Below, piece after piece: positions 47,082 through 57,360 of a DNA stretch of 64,000 nucleotides. A program made the translations under genes and the position numbers. The first letter of the stretch is position 1. Every line of letters begins with the position of its first letter. The notes under the pieces are model-generated. The model saw only the letters and a program-made list of their open reading frames with translations, was not told where the DNA came from and did no database searches. The DNA comes from Manihot esculenta (taxonomy: Eukaryota; Streptophyta; Magnoliopsida; Malpighiales; Euphorbiaceae): positions 10,063,065 to 10,127,064 of the forward strand of contig NC_035173.2 of the NCBI RefSeq assembly GCF_001659605.2, read 5' to 3'.

Positions 47082-48063
47082 GTAAGGCTATCGCTAACAG
47101 ATTGAAACACATCCTTCTACACGTCATCTATGAAACCCAAAGTGTTTTTTTGCCTCAACGCCTGATAACGGATAATATAATCATAGCTTATGAATTATTT
47201 CATTCATTAAAGCGACGTACTCAAGGCCATCAAAGCTTTTTAGCTCTGAAGATAGACATGAGTAAGGTGTATGACAGGATTGAGTGGGGTTATTTACAGT
47301 TGATTTGATAAAATTGGGTTTTGCAGAAGCTTGGGTTCATAAAATCATGATGGTGGTGACTACTGTATCTTACTACTTTATCCGTGGTAGTGAAGAGTAT
47401 GGCCCATTGATTTTCGGAAAGAAGTTTGAGGTAAGGAGATCCACTCTCTCTGTATTTATTTATCCTATGTGCAGAAGGATTGTCAACAATTTTATCAAAG
47501 TTCTAAGCCTAAGACTGTGTTCATGGTGCTAAGGTATCAAAAAATGTAATTTCAATTTCTCATCTTTTTTTTTTTTTTTGCTAGTGATGCTTTGTGTTTC
47601 ACTAAAGCGAAGTAAGAGGAGGCTACCATATTAAAGGAGTGTTTGCACATGTATGTTCAAGCATCTAGACGGCTGGTCAATTTCACCAAATCGGTAGTTT
47701 TGGTCTCTCTTAATACAAATAATCGTGATCGATAGTTAGTTTATCAATTGATGAAGTAGAGAACCATGGAAATTACTTGGGTATGCCATTAGTTATAGGA
47801 CGAGACAAACGTCATGTGTTCCATTATGTTATTGAGAAGGTTACAAAGAGAATCCAAGGGTGAAAAATGAAATTGCTTTCTAAAGAGGGTAAGGATGTAC
47901 TCTTATGTACAGTGGCACAAGCAATGCCCAATTATTTGATGTCACTTTTCCTCCTTCCCCTAGATACTTGTAAAGATTTGGAAACTTTAATGAATGGATT
48001 TTTTTGGCATAATGGCGGCAATGATAATTCTGGCCTTAGATGGCTTTGATGGAAGTGTATGAC
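47082..48063 (+). pseudogene. LINE ORF2, RT core remnant
   Basis: Resumes RT with AIANRLKHILLHVI, FLPQRLITDNIIIAYE and the catalytic-Asp motif ALKIDMSKVYDRIEW. The usual FADD box is FASD (about 47577-47588), preceded by a run of 15 T at 47565-47579. Downstream segments CLHMYVQASRR...NFTKS and the late-RT block KLLSKEGKDVLLCTVAQAMPNYLMSLF are recognisable. Multiple stops and frameshifts are present. It is cut by element F at 48063. Confidence 0.82.
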
Positions 48064-49602
48064 TGATAAGCGGTTGTCGAAGCCGTAAAAAATAAACCTA
48101 TTAAACAATCAACAATAAACTTGTAGATAGTGGCAATAGGGTCGAACCACAGAGAATTGACACCAATGATTTTCCTAATAATGACTAGGTCAAGTAAATA
48201 ACAAGTAAATAAAAAAGGGGGGTTTTGAGTTGATGGATTAACACTAAATAACAAAAGAAAGCAATAATTTAAAGATGAGTAAATCAATAAGAGAAAAGCT
48301 TCTAGTTGAAGTATGGATCTATTTCAGATTGTTTAGAATTGATCATTGATTCTTTAACACTCCTATTTATTCCAATAAATTAGTTTAGGATGTGGAAGAC
48401 GCTTCTCACAATCAAAATTCCTCCTTAGTTCTAGTTTGATTAGGAAACGTTCGCTAATCAAACACTAGTAAACAAGTTGCCAAGGAACGTCCTTGGGGCC
48501 TTTGGCATCGAACAACTGTCAACTGCATTAAGACTTAGAGAAACCTAATTCTATCCTTGCCAACCGCGTGGTCAAGTTTAGATTATGCAATTTGATTAAA
48601 TGTGTATTTGAACAACCTAAGCAATTATGGACCTAAATCATTCAAACAATATTACTTAAGCAATTTAAAAGCAATGGGCCCTTATTGATTCTAAAAGCAA
48701 TGGGCCCTTATTGATTCTAAAAGCAAAGTAATAATTATGGAAAGCTCAAATTGCATAAATATTGAAAATAAATAGAAGTTTAACAATGGAGATTTAAATC
48801 TCCCAATTCATCACAAAATCTGAAATTCACCAACTTCAACTAGAAAAGGAGGAAATTAGCCACTCATGGTGGACTAAATACACAAAAGATGAAAAGAAAG
48901 GAAAGAAAGCAGCTGCAGAATTTCTGGTGAGGGGAGAAGATGCTGAGTAGCTGATCCGAAGATGCTCTGCTGGTTTGGAGGCTCTCCTTTTATAGCTGAA
49001 GAATTCCATTCATCTAGGGTTTCAAAATCCCTTTTTGATTTGGTGTTTGACTCCTCTTTTGATGTTGAATTTAATTGCAATTGGAATTTCTTGGATGAGA
49101 AGCTCTTTCGTGGCTCTTGGTTTTATGTTGGTAGTGATTGGGTTGGAATTGGACTTCTGAAAATTCGGATTTCTGTTTTCTGCCCAATTTCCCTCTCTTC
49201 TGTCAGTTTCTGCTGTCAAAGTGATTTGCCCGGTGATTTGAGTGTTTTGGGCAAATCACTGATCCAATCACTTTTCTGTGAGTCAGTCCAGTTTTTTTGC
49301 TCTCTGTCTTCTGCGAGTGATTTGGCCAGTGTCTTCGAGTGTCTTGGGCAAATCACTTGCCCATATCACTTCTGCCTGTTGCCTCCAGGTTTCTGCTGTC
49401 AAAGTGATTTGCCCGGTGATTTGAGTGTTTTGGGCAAATCACTGACCCAATCACTTGTCTGTCAATTTTCTGCACTTTTTCTCCAATTTTTCAATTTCTT
49501 CCTTTTCTATAAAAACAAGATAAAAACCATAAATTAAACTAAAAAATGTGTAAATAAACAATAATAATTATGATAAAAATGTGGCTAAATTATGCTTGAT
49601 CA
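48064..49602 (-). repeat. Element F 3' LTR (1539 bp)
   Basis: Minus-strand LTR starting TGATCAAGCATAATTTAG at 49602 and ending CGCTTATCA at 48064. Minus-strand TATA box TATAAAAG is the complement of 48987-48994. It carries a 26-bp tandem duplication (48667-48692 and 48693-48718) absent from the other LTR. It has two near-identical copies, about 69 bp each, of a block with AGTGATTTGCCC and GGGCAAATCACT arms at 49206-49274 and 49389-49457. Confidence 0.94.
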
Positions 49603-50621
49603 AATACCCCCACACCTAGCTTTTTGCTTGTCCTCAAGCAACAAATAATTTAGTCAATCAAGCTCCTTTTTCTTTTGAGCTTAAGTACCACTTAATCAGC
49701 CCCCCTAGACTCCTAAATTGAAGTATCACAGTATAGAATATATGCACCAAGGTTGTTCTTCTCTTTTCCTTGTTTCCCCTTACCTATCATGGTCAAAGGA
49801 AAGGTTTTTGATTCATTCATGCTTATTCTCTTTGTATAAGCTCAATGCAACCTCTAAGAGAGACTTGCCCTTCTTTGAGCATTTTATTTTATTTTATTCA
49901 GCAGCACTTTTTTTTATTCTTGCCTGAAAAAGTCACTAACCTTTTTACGCGAAGGTGCATATTGGTGATACCCACCCCCGGTTACTCAGTTAGTCACTTC
50001 TTCGAGTGGCTACTAGCTCTGTTCATAGCTTATTTGGCCATAGGAACAGGTTTTATGATTTGTGCTTTGTGCTGGTTTTTCTTTTTCTTTTCTTTTCATG
50101 ACAGTTTGGGCAAATCACCTCATAGGGAGTTACACTAACTTTTTATTTGCATGTATTTATATTTTTATTTCCCTTGACCAATGCAAATTTAGAGATTCAA
50201 TTTAAGAAAAGAACTCCCAAAGTGAAGGTAGCACACTATAATTGATTCAATTTAGGCTTAAAGGGGTGGAAAATCAATGGGGTCATGAGATAGGAAGCTC
50301 TTTTAACCTTGTTATCTATGCTGAGTAGAGCAAAAGCTAAATCAAAATTCTGTGTGTGTGTGTGCAAAAAGTGAAAAAAATGTGTGAAAAAATTTTGGTG
50401 TGTGTTTATGGGGCAAAAAGATGCAAAAAGAAATAAAAAGAAAGCAAAAAGATAATGTAAACGGAAAAAATATAACCTAAACCTAACAGCAAATACCACC
50501 ACACCTATCCCAAACATTGTCCTCAATGTTTAAACATAAATATGAAAAAATTAATAAGGAGAAGGAAAGGGACTGCCTGGGATGTGGGTGATTTGAGCAG
50601 GTGATTTGGGCAAATCACTGG
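49603..50621 (-). other. Element F 3' noncoding region and polypurine tract
   Basis: Between the ORF stop and the 3' LTR. The minus-strand purine tract AGGTGTGGGGGTATT (complement of about 49603-49617) adjoins the LTR and matches element E's. A short GT repeat lies near 50352. No supported ORF. Confidence 0.7.
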
Positions 50622-53084
50622 TCAAATCACTGTTGTGGCTGGTCTGTGGGCAGAAAATGTTGAATCAGCAGCTGCAACATGCTTTCCATGTGATGCATCC
50701 TGTCTTGAGCCTCCACCGAATGGTCTTGAGGTGCCTTTTATGTTCTCCAAGGTACACCCAATTGCTTTCTTGTGCTTCCTCAACAGATCAAGGAGCTTTT
50801 CCTCTTCTTCTTGGCTGAGCTGGTTAGAAATAATTGCTGGAAGTGAATTTCCAGCTCCCAAGTAGGCATATTTGGGGTGGCTGGACAATGATTTCAGTTC
50901 TGGTGCAGTTGCTGTTTGTGCTGATTTCTGCTGTTTGCTGTCTGATTTGGGCTGTGATTTGGGCAGATTATCTGGTGATCTGGGCAAATCACTGTCTGTC
51001 AAGTCTGTCTGCTCCAGTGATTTGGTCTGTGATTTGAGCAGATTATCTGGTGATCTGGGCAAATCACTGGGCAAATCACCCACGTCTAGCAAGTTACAGC
51101 AGTCTGCTGTTTTTTCTGCTTCAGTGATGTTGTTGTCCACTTCTCCTTTCCTGCAAAGACCATCATAAAGTAAATTTTCTTGATCAAAATCAAAAATTTC
51201 TTGACTTAAATCATCAATAACATCAAGGCCATAAACAGGAGAAACATCATTAGGGAATTTCATGGCATCATAAACATTAAATTTGATAACTTCCCCTTCA
51301 AACTCCATAGTCAATGTGCCATCATGCACATCAATTTTAGTTCTTGTTGTACTTAAGAATGGTCTTCCAAGTAGGATATCAGAGGTGATTTTGCCCTTGT
51401 CTTCCTCCATGTCAATAACATAAAAATCTGCTGGAAAGACTAATTGGTCCACTTGCACCAACACATCTTCTAGCACTCCCTTGGGGTAGACAACAGATCG
51501 ATTAGCCAATTGGATCATAATACTGGTGCCCTTGAGTGTACCTGCATTCAACAAGTTAAAAATAGAAAGAGGCATGACATTTATTGAAGCTCCAAGGTCA
51601 CACATGGCCTTCTTTATTCCTATGTTGCCTATTTTGCATGAAATGGCAAACATTCCTCTATCCTTGCATTTGGTGGGAAGTTTCCTTTGAATGACAGTTG
51701 AGACACACTCCCCCACACTTACCTTTTTATGTTCAGCAAGTTTCCTCCTATTGGTGCATAGCTCTTTGAGAAATTTAGCATACCTTGGTATTTGTTTGAT
51801 AGCATCAAGTAGGGGTATGTTGATTTCCACTTTGCGAAGTGTCTCCAATATCTCTTTTTCCTCTTTCTCCTTTTGGGATCTTGCAAATCTCTTTGGGAAG
51901 GGAGGAGGTACCTTGAATTTCTCCATAAGTTGCTGTTTCTGCCTTTGACTGGATTCTACCTGGTCTGTTGATTTGGGCAGATCACTCTCTGCCTTCTCTG
52001 GTGATTTGGGCAAATCACTGCTGGACAGCTCAGTTTGCCCAGCGATCGGGTCAGTTTCTACTAGTGAATTGGGCAAATCACTGCCCTGATCACTTTCTGG
52101 CAGAATTTCTTCCATGGCCTGTTTTTGCAATTTTTTAGCCATGCTGTCTTGTAGCTCTTTTCCACTCCTCAATGTGATGGCACTAGCATTTTGTCTTGGA
52201 TTTATCTCAGTTTGGGAGGGTAGCTTCCCTTGAGACTCAAATTTGCTCATTGAAGTGGCCATTTGGCTCACTTGTTGCTCAAGATTTTGGACAACAGCAG
52301 GGGATGCAATAGTGGCTGATTCAGTGGTGTATGTTGCTGGTTCAGTAAGTGCAACATCTTCTGGTTCAGTTGTGTCAATTTTTGAGGTTGCTGGTGTTTG
52401 GACAGCAACAAGGGATGCAATGGTGGCAGATTCAACACTTGCTGATTTTTGGACAGCAGGTTCAGCAATTGCCGGTGCAATTTCAGCAGTGGCAGGTGTG
52501 GCATTGGGTGAATTTGCTGGTGTAGAAAATTTTGCAGTAACCTGGAATCGGGTATCTGGTTCAGCTTCAAGTGTAGTGGTGATTTGTGCAGCAGACTCAA
52601 CAGCTTGGTCTGTTTCTTCGTCATCGTCCCATAGATCTTGAAGCTCTTCCTCTCTTCTTAATATGTGCGTGTTCATTGAATTGACCGCTTGATCCACTTG
52701 CTGTTGGAGAATTTTCTCAGAAATTTCCAATTTCCTTACCATCTCTTCAAGTTCCATATTGGAGTTTTGAGGTGTTGCTTGGGCTTGATAGTTTTGGTAG
52801 TAGTCAGCCCTTGCATAGCCATAATTCGGATTGTCCCCCCAACATGGATTGTATTGCAAATCTCTTTGGTAGTCATGGTAGTGGTCTGTCCTTGTATAGC
52901 CATAGCTCATATTGTCTCCCCAACCTGAATTGTATGTGTCAAGGTAGGGATTATGTCTTGGCTGTCCATAGAATCCTGCATGTGCTTGTTGAAGTTGTTG
53001 GGCTTGACCTATACCATAATTTCTCACCATAGAGGTTAGTTCAGAAATTTGAGAAGAGAGAAAATACATACTTACCGTAGCCAT
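50622..53084 (-). CDS. Partial Gag plus aspartic protease of element F (820 aa)
   Basis: The frame lacks the Athila Gag core and CCHC knuckle. It opens in a Tyr/Asn/Gly-rich region (YNSGWGDNMSYGY), continues through a long Ser/Thr/Ala/Pro-rich linker, the block ITLRSGKELQD shared with E, and KVPPPFPKRF, then the protease with DLGAS at D496 and ILLGRPFLST. After the protease it keeps only the pre-RT segment (LLRKHKKAIGCTLENIKGTS) and switches near 50732 to about 35 unrelated residues before stopping, which looks like a deletion junction. The peptide SDLPKS or SDLPRSPDN recurs many times. No internal stop is present. Confidence 0.88.
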   Translation of the reverse strand: MATVSMYFLSSQISELTSMVRNYGIGQAQQLQQAHAGFYGQPRHNPYLDTYNSGWGDNMSYGYTRTDHYHDYQRDLQYNPCWGDNPNYGYARADYYQNYQAQATPQNSNMELEEMVRKLEISEKILQQQVDQAVNSMNTHILRREEELQDLWDDDEETDQAVESAAQITTTLEAEPDTRFQVTAKFSTPANSPNATPATAEIAPAIAEPAVQKSASVESATIASLVAVQTPATSKIDTTEPEDVALTEPATYTTESATIASPAVVQNLEQQVSQMATSMSKFESQGKLPSQTEINPRQNASAITLRSGKELQDSMAKKLQKQAMEEILPESDQGSDLPNSLVETDPIAGQTELSSSDLPKSPEKAESDLPKSTDQVESSQRQKQQLMEKFKVPPPFPKRFARSQKEKEEKEILETLRKVEINIPLLDAIKQIPRYAKFLKELCTNRRKLAEHKKVSVGECVSTVIQRKLPTKCKDRGMFAISCKIGNIGIKKAMCDLGASINVMPLSIFNLLNAGTLKGTSIMIQLANRSVVYPKGVLEDVLVQVDQLVFPADFYVIDMEEDKGKITSDILLGRPFLSTTRTKIDVHDGTLTMEFEGEVIKFNVYDAMKFPNDVSPVYGLDVIDDLSQEIFDFDQENLLYDGLCRKGEVDNNITEAEKTADCCNLLDVGDLPSDLPRSPDNLLKSQTKSLEQTDLTDSDLPRSPDNLPKSQPKSDSKQQKSAQTATAPELKSLSSHPKYAYLGAGNSLPAIISNQLSQEEEEKLLDLLRKHKKAIGCTLENIKGTSRPFGGGSRQDASHGKHVAAADSTFSAHRPATTVI

Positions 53085-53188
53085 GCTTATAAGGTCTTGG
53101 CAGTGCGTTCAATTTCAGGATCGTAAAGAAGAGCTTCTTTACGATCAGCCCTGGTCACAAAAGGAAAATACGTTAGTTAGATTAATTT

Positions 53189-53204
53189 CCCGGCAACGGC
53201 GCCA
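53189..53204 (-). promoter_or_regulatory. Primer-binding site, tRNA-Asp type (element F)
   Basis: Minus-strand TGGCGCCGTTGCCGGG a few bases inside the 5' LTR; same primer as element E. Confidence 0.92.
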
Positions 53205-53209
53205 ATTTT

Positions 53210-54722
53210 TGATAAGCGGTTGTCGAAGCCGTCAAAAATAAACCTATTAAACAATCAACAATAAACTTGTAGATAGTGGCAATAGGGTCGAACCACAGAG
53301 AATTGACACCAATGATTTTCCTAATAATGACTAGGTCAAGTAAATAACAAGTAAATAAAAGAGGGGGGTTTTGAGTTGATGGATTAACACTAAATAACAA
53401 AAGAAAGCAATAATTTAAAGATGAGTAAATCAATAAGAGAAAAGCTTCTAGTTGAAGTATGGATCTATTTCAGATTGTTTAGAATTGATCATTGATTCTT
53501 TAACACTCCTATTTATTCCAATAAATTAGTTTAGGATGTGGAAGACGCTTCTCACAATCAAAATTCCTCCTTAGTTCTAGTTTGATTAGGAAACGTTCGC
53601 TAATCAAACACTAGTTAACAAGTTGCCAATGAACGTCCTTGGGGCCTTTGGCATTGAACAACTGTCAACTGCATTAAGACTTAGAGAAACCTAATTCTAT
53701 CCTTGCCAACCGCGTGGTCAAGTTTAGATTATGCAATTTGATTAAATGTGTATTTGAACAACCTAAGCAATTACGGACCTAAATCATTCAAACAATATTA
53801 CTTAAACAATTTAAAAGCAATAGGCCCTTATTGATTCTAAAAGCAAAGTAATAATTATGGAAAGCTCAAATTGCATAAATATTGAAAATAAATAGAAGTT
53901 TAACAATGGAGATTTAAATCTCCCAATTCATCACAAAATCTGAAATTCACCAACTTCAACTAGAAAAGGAGGAAATTAGCCACTCATGGTGGACTAAATA
54001 CACAAAAGATGAAAAGAAAGGAAAGAAAGCAGCTGCAGAATTTCTGGTGAGGGGAGAAGATGCTGAGTAGCTGATCCGAAGATGCTCTGCTGGTTTGGAG
54101 GCTCTCCTTTTATAGCTGAAGAATTCTATCCATCTAGGGTTTCAAAATCCCTTTTTGATTTGGTGTTTGACTCCTCTTTTGATGTTGAATTTAATTGCAA
54201 TTGGAATTTCTTGGATGAGAAGCTCTTTCGTGGCTCTTGGTTTTATGTTGGTAGTGATTGGGTTGGAATTGGACTTCTGAAAATTTGGATTTCTATTTTC
54301 TGCCCAATTTCCCGCTCTTCTGTCAGTTTCTGCTGTCAAAGTGATTTGCCCGGTGATTTGAGTGTTTTGGACAAATCACTGACCCAATCACTTTTCTGTG
54401 AGTTAGTCCAGTTTTTTTGCTCTCTGTCTTCTGCGAGTGATTTGGCCAGTGTCTTCGAGTGTCTTGGGCAAATCACTTGCCCATATCACTTCTGCCTATT
54501 GCCTCCAGGTTTCTGCTGTCAAAGTGATTTGCCCGGTGATTTGAGTGTTTTGAGCAAATCACTGACCCAATCACTTTTCTGTCAATTTTCTGCACTTTTT
54601 CTCCAATTTTCCAATTTCTTCCTTTTCTGTAAAAACAAGATAAAAATCATAAATTAAACTAAAAAATGTGTAAATAAACAATAATAATTATGATAAAAAT
54701 GTGGCTAAATTATGCTTGATCA
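53210..54722 (-). repeat. Element F 5' LTR (1513 bp)
   Basis: Partner of 48064-49602 without its 26-bp duplication. Minus-strand TATA box complementary to 54107-54114. The two GTGATTTG blocks start at about 54326 and 54509. Confidence 0.94.
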
Positions 54723-55227
54723 ATGACAGTGCTTAAAATCTAAGGTGGTATGGGATTCCGAGATCTTCATCAATTTAATTTAGCGTTACTAGCGAAGCAA
54801 GGATGTCATTTGTTGAAATATCCTGATCCTTTAGCAGCGAAGGTGTTCAAGGCACGTTATTTTCGGGATTGTGACTTTTTTCAAGCTAATGTTGGTTGCA
54901 ATCCTAGCCAAATATGGCATAGTATTTGCGCTGCAAGGGTCATTCTGGCTCAAGACTGTAGGAAGCAAGTGGGGGATGGTTTGACTATTAATATTTGGCG
55001 TGATCCATGGCTGTTTCATATAGTGGAACTGAGGGTTCTTACTGAGCAAGATGATTCTCTTCCTTTATTCTAGGTAGCTGATTTAATCCTTAACTGCCAA
55101 TGGAACAGAGAGTTAATTACCAGCACTTTTTTACCATGTGAGCTGATCTAATTATGCAGATTCCTTTATCAAGGATTGAGCACAGGGATGAGTGGGTGTG
55201 GTCTTTGAATCGATATGAGATTACTTT
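54723..55227 (+). pseudogene. LINE ORF2, post-RT part
   Basis: Contains GGMGFRDLHQFNLALLAKQG and IWHSICAARVILAQDCRKQVGDGLTINIWRDPW, the conserved stretch after RT in plant L1 elements. Stops follow at 55071 and beyond. It is cut by solo LTR H at 55227. Confidence 0.85.
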
Positions 55228-57360
55228 TGTAATACCCGGCTACACCCCGGCATCAAAATTCCTACTTTCCGGCCGAAGTCTCCGTTGGAATTCGGGATTC
55301 GAGGATGTCGGAGCCTTCTAGAAGGGTAGAGCAAAGGTTTTGCAAAATGTTTTTACATGTTTTCATGGTTTGAGAAAGAAAAATGAGTTTTAAAAAGGAA
55401 AAGAAGGTTCGGCCGCCGAAGGTTGCCTAGTTTTGCTGCCTCCGAACCCCATGTTCGGCCGCCGAACGTTGCATGGTTTTGCATGCAGCTTTGGCCGCCG
55501 AAGGAGAGGCGGTTGGCCACCTATAAAAACCCATTTGACCTGCCATGGAGGGTGTTGGAAGCTTTCTCTTTGGTCAAAGGTAGGGTTCTTGTTCTCCTTG
55601 GGTATTTTCATGTGATTTCTTCAAATCTTGCATGGTTTTACATGTGTTGCACTTGGTTTTAGAGGTTGGAGCAAAAGAAAGCAAAGTTGGTGAACTTGGA
55701 GGGTTTGGATCGTTTTTCCTCCACATCTCCGAGTTAGGACCATCAATCCTCTCGTTCTTCAAGAGGTAAGCATGGATCCTCACCTCCCCTTATGTTTAAG
55801 AGTTTTAGAGAGTTTTATAGGTTAAGGTTGAAGGTTGAGGCATATGTTGATCATATGCCATTGGTTGATGTTTGTTGTAGTTTGTGGAGTTTAAACTAGT
55901 TGTTAGGCCCCTATTTGCATGAGATTTGCTATGTGTAGGTTGTTGAGAGTTGGTATGCATGATATGGGTGTTTTCTAGGTTTTTGAAGGCTGGAGACTTG
56001 AGTTGTGCATGGGTTCTGCCTTTTTGGAGAGCCCAGGTTCGGCCGCTGAAGGAAGGTTCGGTCGCCGAACCCCTTGAGGAGGCTGTTTCGGCTGCGTAAA
56101 CTCGCCCCCGAAAGCTTGGACTTTCGGCTCTGGAAGGGACTTTCGGCTCTGGAAGGGACTTTCGGCCGCCGAAGGTGCCGCTGAAAGTGCCCGAGTTTCG
56201 GCTCTGGAGAGGAGTTTCGGCCGCCGAACCTGCCGCAGAAAGACCCCTGTCCAGCCTTCCTTTGCTCATTTTTCCATGTATGTGTAGGATGTTTTAGTGG
56301 GGTTTTGAGGAGATTTTCAGAAATATGTTAGAGTATGTTTGGTCCTCATTTGAGTCTACCTGTGTAGGTGCGGACCCGAGGAACCAAGGAGGCTCACAGA
56401 GTTAGAGTCACAGAGACTGCTTAGCAGTTGATAGAGGTGAGTGGAATAGAACCATATGTTTTTTTTTTTAATTAATGAATGTTTAGCATGATCCATGCAT
56501 CATAAATGCCATGTTTATGTAGGAGTCTTGCATTGCACTAGTACTCACGAAGTTGATGCATTGCATTAGTACTTGTTGCTGGGGACGGACACAGTATGGA
56601 CCCTTTAGCCCTCTGAGTTTTATGTTGCAAAGTCCTGCGGTGCTCCTTAGAGGGCCGGGCAATCAGCTGAGTCACGAAGTCCTGTGGTGCTCTTTTGAGG
56701 GCCGGGCATTGAGCTGAGGGATTTTTGGGCCCGTCCGTCCATGATGTGAAATGTTTGTGCTGTGAGGCATTTCATGATAGCATGATTTAAGTGTTTTATT
56801 GTTCTACTCATTGGGCTCTAGTAGCTCACCCCTCTCCCTAACCCCATGTGTTCAGGGTTTCAGAGGAAAGACAAGGACAGCAAGGGTAAAGGCAATTGTA
56901 ATAGTTAGAGTAGTGGACATGATGTACAATATAGAGATGTTGTCATATGTATAGAGACGATGTATAAATTATATTATGTACAGAGTTATAGTATTGTGCT
57001 TGGCCCCAGTGTATGTTTATCCCTTTTGTACATGATCATTTTTATGTCTTATGTTTTATGATGATGAGAACTAAGCTTGGTGTATGATAGTTTGACCCAT
57101 CTAGAGCATTTGATGAGGGCTCTAGTGAGGGGTTTCTATACTATATGGTACCACAGCAGGTATTACTCTCAGAGTGCATACAGAGTATATTCAGTCCAAG
57201 CTTAGTATATGAGAAAGATCAAAATTTTTATAGAAATGTAAGATCATGTATGGGTTTTATCAGGTACACAGAGCTCACAGTAGGCTTGCTACGGGTCCTG
57301 GCGGCCTTAAGCCGACCTGGGTCCTAGCGCCGGTGGCGGTCCGATTTCTGGGTTGTTACA
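55228..57360 (+). mobile_element. Solo LTR H, Tekay-like chromovirus (2133 bp)
   Basis: One full LTR (TGTAATACCC to GTTGTTACA) with target duplication ACTTT (55223-55227 and 57361-57365) in the LINE. TATAAAA at 55522-55528; donor-like GT at 55766; mini-exon 56368-56436; acceptor-like TTCAG ending 56855; palindrome variants at about 55407-55500 and 56038-56230; cassette units AGTCCTG(C/T)GGTGCTC...GGGCCGGGCA at about 56630-56710. Its cassette core differs from all the others here. Confidence 0.94.

Larger units (their letters stand above)
48064..54722 (-). mobile_element. Element F: non-autonomous Athila derivative, minus strand
   Basis: LTRs 48064-49602 (3' LTR) and 53210-54722 (5' LTR), target duplication ATGAC (48059-48063 and 54723-54727), tRNA-Asp primer site and one ORF with part of Gag and the protease. 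It has no reverse transcriptase core, RNase H or integrase. LTR ends and primer site resemble element E, so they are related. The LTRs differ by scattered substitutions and one 26-bp duplication, so F is older than E. Confidence 0.94.

Noticed and set aside
48962..49537. 191-aa ORF repeated at 54082-54657
   Set aside because: Lies in the F LTRs on the strand opposite to the element; composition reflects the GTGATTTG repeats.
52243..52641. 132-aa plus-strand ORF within element F
   Set aside because: Antisense shadow of the low-complexity linker in the 820-residue minus-strand ORF.
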